Source: Methylobacterium sp. J-030
Lineage (GTDB): Bacteria; Pseudomonadota; Alphaproteobacteria; Rhizobiales; Beijerinckiaceae
Length of the DNA: 64,000 nucleotides
Assembly: GCF_022829545.1 (NCBI RefSeq)
Contig: NZ_JAKSYM010000172.1
Span: 1-64,000, forward strand
Direction of reading: 5' to 3'
Part shown: piece after piece, positions 57,839 to 64,000 of the stretch
Numbering within the stretch: the first letter of the stretch is position 1
How the letters are laid out: each line of letters starts with the position of its first letter
Program-made: the position numbers and the translations under genes
Notes under the pieces: generated by a model
What the model saw: only the letters and a program-made list of their open reading frames with translations
Told to the model about the DNA's origin: nothing
Database searches by the model: none

Positions 57839-58450
57839 TCACGCCATCGGCCTCTGATCGATCAGGCCGAGGCGCGGCACGACGGTCCCGGGCGACAGGA
57901 TCGCGCCCGGGGCGATCACCGCGTTGGCGCCGATGCGGCTGCCGTCGCCGACGAGCGCGCCGAACTTGGCGATGTCGGCCGCGATCACCCCGCCGCGATA
58001 GGCGATCCGCAGGCGCGGGTCGGCCAGCTCGTTGCGGTGGTTGGCGATGACCGCGCCGGCTTCGAGGTTCACGTCGCGGCCCAGGATGCTGTCGCCGACG
58101 AAATTGAAGTGTGCGAGCCGCGCGCCCCGGAACAGCAGGCTCGTCTTGAGTTCGGCCCCCGGCCCCACTGTGCAGCCCCGGTCGAGCCAGCATCCGCCGC
58201 GCAGGAGGCTGCCGCCGGCGATCAGGCAGTCGGGGCCAACGATCAGCGGCCCCTTCAGCACGGCCCCGTCCTCGACCCGGGCCGTGCGGTGGACCGCGAT
58301 GTCGCCCGCGACCGCGTAGCCTGCATCAAGCGTATCCAGCAGCCGCCCCATCGTGTCGGCCAGGCCGCCGACGACATCCCAGGCTTCACGCGCCGCGCCG
58401 GACGCGAAGGGTGAGTCGCCCCAGGCGGCGATGTGGTCGGTGAGGCTCAA
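57839..58450 (-). CDS. Left-handed beta-helix (LbH) sugar acyltransferase-like protein
   Basis: The start chosen is TTG 58450, with GGAGG 8 bases upstream. A GTG ten codons upstream is possible. The 203-residue product has hexapeptide-type repeats (IAVHRTARVEDGAVLKGPLI, VGPDCLIAGGSLLRGG, CTVGPGAELKTSL, LGRDVNLEAGAVIANHRNEL, IGANAVIAPGAILSPGTVV), as in GlmU or nucleotidyltransferase C-terminal domains. No nucleotidyltransferase domain is attached. Substrate unknown. Confidence 0.85.
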   Translation of the reverse strand: MSLTDHIAAWGDSPFASGAAREAWDVVGGLADTMGRLLDTLDAGYAVAGDIAVHRTARVEDGAVLKGPLIVGPDCLIAGGSLLRGGCWLDRGCTVGPGAELKTSLLFRGARLAHFNFVGDSILGRDVNLEAGAVIANHRNELADPRLRIAYRGGVIAADIAKFGALVGDGSRIGANAVIAPGAILSPGTVVPRLGLIDQRPMA

Positions 58451-58564
58451 CAGGCTGACCTCCGCTTTTCGAACCACGGCCCGCTGACCGGACTGCATGG
58501 CTCGCCCCCTGGCGGGGTGCAGCCCGGCTTCACACCTCGGCCATGCCCCAACGGAGATACCCCA

Positions 58565-59560
58565 ATGCATTACCGGAAGCTCGGCACCACAGGCCTCGAC
58601 GTGTCGGCGCTCTGCCTCGGCTGCATGTCCTTCGGCGATCCGAAGGCCGGCGCCCACCCGTGGACCCTCGACGCGGCGGCCGGGCGGCCGATCTTCAGGG
58701 CGGCGGTCGAGGCGGGCATCAACTTCTTCGACACGGCCGACAGCTACTCGGCCGGCACCTCCGAGCGGCAGGTCGGCGCCTATCTGAAGGAATTCGTCCG
58801 GCGCGACGAGGCGGTGGTGGCCACCAAGGTGTACTTCCCCGAGGGCGCGGCCGGCGGCGAGCGGCGGCCGAACCGCCAGGGCCTGTCGCGCAAGGCGATC
58901 CTGGCCGGCATCGACAACAGCCTGTCCCGGCTCGGCCTCGACTACGTCGATCTCTATCAGATCCACCGCTGGGATTACGGGACGCCGATCGCGGAGACCA
59001 TGGAGGCGCTCCACGACGTCGTGAAGTCCGGCAAGGCCCGCTACATCGGGGCCTCCTCGATGTTCGCGTGGCAGTTCGCCAAGGCGCAGCAGGTCGCGCA
59101 GGCCCACGGCTGGACGCGGTTCGTGACCATGCAGAACCACCTCAACCTGCTCTACCGCGAGGAGGAGCGGGAGATGATCCCCCTCTGCCTCGATCAGGGC
59201 GTCGGCCTGATCCCGTGGAGCCCGCTCGCCCGCGGGCGCCTGACCCGGGACTGGGAGGCGGGCACGAACCGCAGCGGCAGCGACGGCTACGCCACGACGC
59301 TCTACGCGGCGAGCGAGGCGGCGGACCGGGCCGTGGTCGAGGCGGTCGCGCGGGTCGCGGCCGCGCGGGGCGTGCCGCGGGCGCAGGTGGCGCTCGCCTG
59401 GGTGGCGGGAAAGCGGGGCGTCTCGGCGCCGATCATCGGGGCGACGAAGCCCGACCACCTCGCCGATGCGGTGGCGGCTCTGTCGCTGGACCTGAGCGAC
59501 GCGGAGATCGCGGCCCTGGAGGCGCCCTACGTCCCGCACGCCGTGGTCGGGTTCGACTGA
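58565..59560 (+). CDS. Aldo/keto reductase
   Basis: The ATG 58565 start follows a GGAG site. This 331-residue TIM-barrel oxidoreductase has FFDTADSYSAGTSERQVG (catalytic Asp and Tyr), VVATKVYFPEGA (Lys), VDLYQIHRWDYGTPI (His), and C-terminal cofactor residues GVSAPIIGATKPDHLADAVA. It belongs to the AKR11/YajO-like group acting on small aldehydes with NADPH. Substrate not predictable. Confidence 0.93.
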   Translation: MHYRKLGTTGLDVSALCLGCMSFGDPKAGAHPWTLDAAAGRPIFRAAVEAGINFFDTADSYSAGTSERQVGAYLKEFVRRDEAVVATKVYFPEGAAGGERRPNRQGLSRKAILAGIDNSLSRLGLDYVDLYQIHRWDYGTPIAETMEALHDVVKSGKARYIGASSMFAWQFAKAQQVAQAHGWTRFVTMQNHLNLLYREEEREMIPLCLDQGVGLIPWSPLARGRLTRDWEAGTNRSGSDGYATTLYAASEAADRAVVEAVARVAAARGVPRAQVALAWVAGKRGVSAPIIGATKPDHLADAVAALSLDLSDAEIAALEAPYVPHAVVGFD

Positions 59561-59743
59561 GCGGCATCGCGGGCAGCGGCGTCGTCCCGAACGACGCCGT
59601 CCGGGATAGCGTCGCCGCGTTCCGGGCCCGCCTGTCGGACTCTCCCGCGGGCGCGACGGAGAGCCCGCACCGGTTCCGAACGGTGGACGTGCCCGGCCAC
59701 TGCGCGGGCCGACCCCGCCGCCTCGGATGCCGGGCTTGGGCCC

Positions 59744-60052
59744 TCAGAAGCGCCGGTGCCAGCCCGCGTGCCGGAAGCCGCCCCAGCGGTGTCCGCCGCG
59801 GTGCCAGCCGCGATGCCACGCGTAATGATACCGATAGTGCCAGCGATAGCCGCCCCAGCGATGGTAACCGAACCGGCGGTAGCCGGGGGCGTAGAAGCGC
59901 GGGCGGTAGGCGTAGGGCCGCCAGTTCGGCCGGCACCAGCCGTAGAAGCCGCGGTGGAAGCCGGGGCCGCATCCGTCCCGGGCCTCAGCGGCCGGCGCGG
60001 CGAGCAGCACCCCCGACACCAGGGCGAGGGATAGGGCGAGCTTGCGGATCAT
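59744..60052 (-). CDS. GCG_CRPN-type secreted His/Tyr/Arg-rich protein
   Basis: This 102-residue protein has a signal peptide (MIRKLALSLALVSGVLLAAP, cleaved near AEA). The prefix RDGCGPGFHRGFYGWCRPN follows, the GCG...CRPN mark of this family. The remainder is made of low-complexity YRW/HRW/GWHR repeats, strongly basic and aromatic. It is secreted or periplasmic. Function unknown. A similar small protein follows downstream on the same strand's upstream side at 60123-60386. Confidence 0.85.
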   Translation of the reverse strand: MIRKLALSLALVSGVLLAAPAAEARDGCGPGFHRGFYGWCRPNWRPYAYRPRFYAPGYRRFGYHRWGGYRWHYRYHYAWHRGWHRGGHRWGGFRHAGWHRRF

Positions 60053-60122
60053 GATGCACTCCGATCGGGCGCGATGCGCGTCCGGCGCGCGGCCGGACGC
60101 ATCGGGTTTCAGGGACGGGCGA

Positions 60123-60386
60123 TCAGTTCGGCCAGCAGCGGCGGCCGTAGGGGCCGATGTGGAAGCCCGCCGGGCAGGAACGGCCGCGGACGTAGCCGCC
60201 CCACTGGCCGCCCGTGCGGCAGCCGCCGTAGGGACCCCGGTGCCCGTAGGGCCCGCAGCCGCCGTAGACCTGGATGATCCGCGCGTCGCCGGGCCCGGTT
60301 GAGACCGCGTCCTGGACCAGCGGCAGGGCCGAGGCCGGGGCCGCGAGGGCGACCAGCAGGGCGGCGGGGGCGAGGACCTTCAACAT
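60123..60386 (-). CDS. Second GCG/CRPN-like secreted protein (87 aa)
   Basis: The signal peptide MLKVLAPAALLVALAAPASA is followed by YGGCGPYGHRGPYGGCRTGG, the CPAGFHIGPYGRRCWPN end and Gly-rich parts. Four cysteines could form disulfides. It lacks the long YRW repeats of its neighbour but shares the GCG prefix and the CxPN end. Function unknown. Confidence 0.8.
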   Translation of the reverse strand: MLKVLAPAALLVALAAPASALPLVQDAVSTGPGDARIIQVYGGCGPYGHRGPYGGCRTGGQWGGYVRGRSCPAGFHIGPYGRRCWPN

Positions 60387-60582
60387 CGCGGGTTTCCTTC
60401 TGCGCGGAGGAACCGGGCGTGGCGCGCGGCCGTCCCGATCCCGTGTCCCGGCGGCGGGCGTGCCGCATCGGGTTGAGCGAAGGTTCGTCCCCAGGGTGTG
60501 CCCCGATATGACGCGTTCGCGCCGAGTCGTAACGTTGTGTGACCGCAGCTTGCAGTCGCGTTTCCACCGGCCCGATCACCGG

Positions 60583-61959
60583 TCAGGCGAGGGCCGGGAG
60601 CGTCACCACGAGCCGCGCGCCGCCGGAGGGTGCGGCCTCGGCCACGATGGTGCCGCCATGCGCCTCGGCGATCTGCCGGGCGATGGCGAGCCCGAGCCCG
60701 GTGCCCCCCGTCTGCCGGTTCCGCGACCGCTCCACGCGGTAGTACGGGCTGAACACGGCTTTGCGCTCCGCCTCCGGGATGCCCGGCCCGTCATCCTCGA
60801 CCACGACCTGGCAGGCCGCCCCGGCGCGCCGCACCGCCACGGCGACCGACGAGCGCCCGAACTTTACGGCGTTGCCGATGAGGTTGGCGAACACCCGGCG
60901 CAGGGCGACCGCGTCGCCCGCCACGGTGGCATCCGACACCTCCTCCCCCGACAGGCTGATCCGCGCGCCCTGCGCGGCATGCTCGGCGACTTCGACCGCC
61001 ACGATGTCGGCGAGGTCCACCGGGGACCGTCCGACCCCGGCCGCGGTGCCCCGGGCGAAGCCCAGCGAGGTGTCGATCAGCGCGGTCATCGCGTCGAGAT
61101 CGTCGATCAGCCGGTCGCGCCGGTCCGGCTCGGCGATGCCCTCGGCGCGCAGGCGCATGCGCGTGAGATACGTCTTGAGGTCGTGCGAGATCGCGCCGAT
61201 CAGCAGCGAGCGTTCGGCCATCAGGCCGACGATGCGCTCCTGCATCGCCTGCACGGCCTGGGTGAGGCGCCGGATCTCCGGGGCGCCCTGCGGCGCGACG
61301 GTCCGCTCGGCCGCGCGGCCGTCGAAGCGCGAGACGGCCTCGGTCAGGCGCCGCAACGGGGCGAGTTCGTGCCGGGCGCCGACGATCACGAGGCCGGCGA
61401 CCACGACGCCGAGCACCGCCACCCACAGGCTCAGGGGCTGCCCGAGCAGCCACGGCATGAGTGAGCGGTGCCGGGTGATCGTCGAGATGATCAGCATCCG
61501 CCCGTCCGGCAGCCGGTAGGTCGCGAGCGCCAGGCCGCCCATGGCCCGCTGCCCGGTCCCGGCGGCGCGGTCGGCCGGGCCGATGCCCCGGTACAGCATG
61601 GTGGCCTCGGTGAAGGCGCGGATGCCGTCGTCATCGGCGTCGCCGGTCAGCCGGTGCAGACGCCCTTCCAAGACGGGCTCGCGGATCATCCCCGCCGGGT
61701 CGGGCGGCGCGTCCACGATCTCGGTTCGCAGGGCCTCGCCGTTCACGGCCTTCAGGATGGCCGGCCGCCGGGCCGGATCCGCATCCCGCATCAGCGCCAT
61801 GATGCCGGCGGCCTGATCGAGGCGCGGGAAGCGGGAGGCGTAGGGCCGGCCCTCCTGGCTGCGCTGCCAGCGGTCGATGCCGAAGGTCGCCACGACCAGC
61901 AGCGAGAGCGCGCCCAGCAGGACCAGCATGATCCGCCCGAGCAGCCCGATCCGCGCCAT
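60583..61959 (-). CDS. EnvZ-type sensor histidine kinase
   Basis: In this 458-residue protein two membrane segments (about residues 5-25 and 180-200; VAVLGVVVAGLVIVGARHEL) enclose a 150-residue periplasmic sensor. A HAMP-like part and the kinase follow: phospho-His in GAISHDLKTYLTRMRLRAEG, N box RRVFANLIGNAVKFG, G boxes EDDGPGIPEAE and GGTGLGLAIARQIAEAHGG. The start overlaps the response-regulator stop (TGATG-type overlap at 61959). It is a classical two-component pair. Proximity to the RND pump gene suggests metal or envelope stress sensing. Confidence 0.93.
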   Translation of the reverse strand: MARIGLLGRIMLVLLGALSLLVVATFGIDRWQRSQEGRPYASRFPRLDQAAGIMALMRDADPARRPAILKAVNGEALRTEIVDAPPDPAGMIREPVLEGRLHRLTGDADDDGIRAFTEATMLYRGIGPADRAAGTGQRAMGGLALATYRLPDGRMLIISTITRHRSLMPWLLGQPLSLWVAVLGVVVAGLVIVGARHELAPLRRLTEAVSRFDGRAAERTVAPQGAPEIRRLTQAVQAMQERIVGLMAERSLLIGAISHDLKTYLTRMRLRAEGIAEPDRRDRLIDDLDAMTALIDTSLGFARGTAAGVGRSPVDLADIVAVEVAEHAAQGARISLSGEEVSDATVAGDAVALRRVFANLIGNAVKFGRSSVAVAVRRAGAACQVVVEDDGPGIPEAERKAVFSPYYRVERSRNRQTGGTGLGLAIARQIAEAHGGTIVAEAAPSGGARLVVTLPALA

Positions 61960-62690
61960 CACGGCGTCCCGGTCGTCACCGGCGCGGCCAGGATGTAGCC
62001 GGCATTGCGCACGGTCTTGATCAGGCCCGCCGCGGCGCTGCCGGCCGCGTCGAGCCGGTGCCGCAGGCGGCTGACCTGCACGTCGATGGTGCGGTCGAAA
62101 GCGTCCGCCGTGCGGCCGCGGGTCCAGTCGAGGAGCTGGTCGCGCGAGAGCACCCGCTGGGGCCGGGTGACGAAGCAGTGCAGCAGGTCGTACTCGGCGC
62201 TGGTCAGCGGGATCTCGACGGCCGGCTCGCCGGTGACCACGGTGCGCGCCGCGAGGTTGATGGCGAGATCGGCCACGCTCAGGGTCTTGGGGCCGGCCTC
62301 TGCGGCGGGGGCGGCGGCACCGGTGCGGCGCAGGACGGCGCGGATGCGGGCCAGCAGCACCCGCGGGTTGAACGGCTTCGAGACGTAGTCGTCGGCGCCC
62401 ATCTCCAGGCCGAGCACCCGGTCGATGTCCTCGTCCTTGGCGGTCAGCATCACGATGGGCGGTCCGCCCGCCCCGCGCAGGCGGCGGCAGATCGAGAGCC
62501 CGTCCTCGCCCGGCAGCATCCAGTCGAGCACGATCAGGTCCGGAGCCGGTCCCGCGGCCAGCGCCCGGTCGAGGCTCGCGCCGCCATCGAGGGCGACGAC
62601 GCGCAGGCCCTCGCCTTCGAGGTAGCCGGCGAGCAGCGCGCGGATCTCGGGATCGTCCTCGACGATGGCGATGGTGGTGCCGTCGGTCAT
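61959..62690 (-). CDS. OmpR-family response regulator
   Basis: The 243-residue protein starts at ATG 62690. Its receiver has D12-D13 (IVEDDPEIRALL), phospho-acceptor Asp in DLIVLDWMLPGEDG and Lys in YVSKPFNPRVLLARI. A winged-helix output domain follows (IPLTSAEYDLLHCFVTRP, RTIDVQVSRLRHRLD). The pair probably controls a nearby promoter, such as that of the efflux operon. Confidence 0.94.
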   Translation of the reverse strand: MTDGTTIAIVEDDPEIRALLAGYLEGEGLRVVALDGGASLDRALAAGPAPDLIVLDWMLPGEDGLSICRRLRGAGGPPIVMLTAKDEDIDRVLGLEMGADDYVSKPFNPRVLLARIRAVLRRTGAAAPAAEAGPKTLSVADLAINLAARTVVTGEPAVEIPLTSAEYDLLHCFVTRPQRVLSRDQLLDWTRGRTADAFDRTIDVQVSRLRHRLDAAGSAAAGLIKTVRNAGYILAAPVTTGTP

Positions 62691-63139
62691 GCTTGCAGGA
62701 TAGGCCGGCCGGGCGGCACGGCAACGCGCAAAACGGCCGTTGTCACAAAACGTTACAGGGTGCCGCTTCCCTCCGCTGCGGGCTTGCCGATCGGCACATC
62801 GGGTTCGGGCGCATCGTCCGGCCGACAAGTTTGGCGGAGCAGACGTCCCACGCTTCCTCCCCCTTTGCGCTGCAATGGTCACCTATCGCGGGCCGACGGG
62901 CTCTCTCCTCCCCCTTGCGGGGAGGCGTTGGAGGTGGGGGTGGTGCAGACGGCACCGGGGCGCTCGATCCTGCTCCACCCCCACCCCTGGCCCCTCCCCG
63001 CAAGGGGGAGGGGGAAAACGCTCTTTTTTCAGAGCGTTGGTGTCAGACCGAGACGTGTGAATCCGCTGGCCCCTTTGCGGGGGAGGCAGACGCGCCCCTC
63101 CGTGATCACCCCGCGCAGAAGGACCTTCAGTCCATCCCC
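62691..63139. other. Intergenic region with a large inverted repeat
   Basis: 450 bases without a gene. Apart from the inverted repeat at 62905-63013 it has GC-rich overlapping frames. The promoter of the two-component operon lies on its left side. The efflux gene converges from the right (its stop is at 63140). Confidence 0.45.
62905..63013. repeat. Imperfect inverted repeat, REP-like
   Basis: The arm at 62905-62943 (tcctcccccttgcggggagg..., then gaggtgggggtgg) pairs with the arm at 62975-63013 (ccacccccacccctgg, then cccctccccgcaaggggga). About 37 bases per arm with a few mismatches surround a 31-base centre. Such GC palindromes occur in many copies in rhizobial genomes. It lies between the two-component operon and the 3' end of the RND gene, so it might also end transcripts. 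Confidence 0.6.
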
Positions 63140-64000
63140 TCAGGCATCGGCGCCCTCCTGCACCCGGGCGGGGCGAACCGGCGCCGTCCCGCCCGTCCGC
63201 CCCGGCAGGCGCAGGCCCGCCACCCAGGGATAGACGGCCGGCAGGACCACCAGCGTCAGCAGGGTCGCCGAGATCAGCCCGCCGATCACCACGGTGGCGA
63301 GCGGGCGCTGCACCTCGGCGCCCGCGCTGGTGGACAGGGCCATCGGCAGGAAGCCCAACGCCGCCACCAGGGCCGTCATCATCACCGGGCGCAGCCGCAT
63401 CTCGGCCGCGCGCGTCGCCGCCTCCCGGGGCCCGAGGCCGGTCGCCTCCAGGTCGCGGATGTAGCTCGTCAGCACGACGCCGTTCAGGATCGCGATGCCG
63501 AAGGTCGCGATGAAGCCGATCGCCGCCGAGATCGAGAACGGCATGTCGCGCAAGGTCAGCGCCAGGATGCCGCCGGTGGCGGCCACCGGCACGTTGAGGA
63601 AGATCAGCCCGGCGAGGCGGATGTCGCCGAACATCATCACCAGCAGGACGAGAATCGCCGCGAGCGCCGCGGGCACCACCACTGTGAGCCTGGCGGTCGC
63701 CTCCTGCAGGTTCTGGAACTGCCCGCTCCAGACCAGGGAATAGCGCGGCGGCAGCGTCACCTGCCGGGCGACGGCGGCCTTGGCGGCATCCACGAAGCTC
63801 TGGACGTCCCGGCCGCGGACATTCGCCTGCACGGAGATCCGCCGCTGCAGGCGCTCGCGGCTGATCTGCGCCGGACCGGAGGCCACGTCCACGCTGGCGA
63901 CCATCGACAGCGGCACCATCATCCGGCTGCCCGCCTCCCGGCCCGGATCGCCGCCGCCGGACCGGCCGACCGGCAGGGCGCGGATCCGCTCGAGGTCGCT
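63140..64000 (-). CDS. RND heavy-metal efflux permease (CusA/CzcA type), C-terminal part
   Basis: The reading frame is open to the window edge, so only about 287 C-terminal residues are present. Part of the periplasmic porter region (SRERLQRRISVQANVRGRD, RYSLVWSGQFQNLQEATARL) is followed by several membrane helices (VVPAALAAILVLLVMMFGDI, SAAIGFIATFGIAILNGVVL, TVVIGGLISATLLTLVVLPA) and EMRLRPVMMTALVAALGFLP. These are typical of the metal-exporting RND subfamily. The N-terminal part and partner genes lie outside the window. Confidence 0.9.
   Translation of the reverse strand, partial: SDLERIRALPVGRSGGGDPGREAGSRMMVPLSMVASVDVASGPAQISRERLQRRISVQANVRGRDVQSFVDAAKAAVARQVTLPPRYSLVWSGQFQNLQEATARLTVVVPAALAAILVLLVMMFGDIRLAGLIFLNVPVAATGGILALTLRDMPFSISAAIGFIATFGIAILNGVVLTSYIRDLEATGLGPREAATRAAEMRLRPVMMTALVAALGFLPMALSTSAGAEVQRPLATVVIGGLISATLLTLVVLPAVYPWVAGLRLPGRTGGTAPVRPARVQEGADA

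Noticed and set aside
57839..59539. 566-codon minus-strand open frame
   Set aside because: Only its last 200 codons (from 58450) are a real gene. The rest is antisense to a clear aldo/keto reductase and reads as low-complexity Arg/Gly/Pro.
60583..62724. 713-codon frame reading through the kinase and regulator
   Set aside because: Only the kinase part from 61959 is real. The upstream part is the response-regulator gene in the wrong frame.

Overview
The window is high-GC alphaproteobacterial chromosome. The HWE-family sensor kinase, Hint-domain protein, DUF6894 protein, GCG_CRPN-type proteins, Crp regulator and tRNA-Arg context look like Methylobacterium or a close Rhizobiales relative. The genus is inferred from gene style, with no database search.

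Layout. 1-844: decayed, internally deleted IS3-family copy. 1014-5135: receiver protein, large HWE sensor kinase and Crp/Fnr regulator. 5459-7557: GloVer/Hint surface-protein gene, its frameshifted neighbour, a dead lprI-like gene and a small conserved protein. 7673-10645: glycine-rich autotransporter. 10886-13055: secreted Cache protein and a winged-helix-like protein. 13117-14565: mosaic of gene and transposase fragments. 14991-31105: about 16 kb of same-strand, mostly start-stop-overlapping signalling genes. These form a cytoplasmic chemosensory operon (double-tip receptor, triple-CheW protein, CheB, HEAT protein, CheR, receiver, CheA, STAS-like protein, ParA, receiver, second receptor). 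It runs into a complete RsbR-RsbS-RsbT stressosome module with a second RsbT/RsbW-like ATPase, RsbX and a kinase whose N-terminus resembles the RsbT-binding domain of RsbU. 31097-32365: intact IS3-family element whose terminal repeat supplies the last codons of that kinase. 32666-39418: AT-richer methyltransferase, small proteins, a CheB-CheR-PAS fusion, a DUF6894 protein and a membrane metallophosphoesterase. 39509-40265: integrase fragment and a second copy of the deleted IS3. 40287-56592: a 16 kb integrated prophage-like element bounded by a 46-bp repeat of the 3' part of tRNA-Arg(TCT). It has integrase, excisionase, primase/helicase, small terminase, tape measure and baseplate hub, but no large terminase, portal or capsid gene that I can find. 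Accessory genes sit near its right end. 57113-64000: L,D-transpeptidase, beta-helix acyltransferase-like protein, aldo/keto reductase, two GCG_CRPN-type secreted proteins, an EnvZ/OmpR-type pair and the end of an RND metal-efflux pump gene.

How the genes work together. The most interesting object is 14991-31105. It combines a membrane-free chemoreceptor array, a ParA ATPase of the type used to position such arrays, and a stressosome whose RsbT would be expected to act on a histidine kinase instead of an RsbU phosphatase. Four stand-alone receivers or receiver domains in the locus, plus CheB, are available as targets. The second new-looking object is the gene pair at 55337-56157 at the prophage edge: a membrane protein with an internal stop codon, translationally coupled to a small protein of unknown role.
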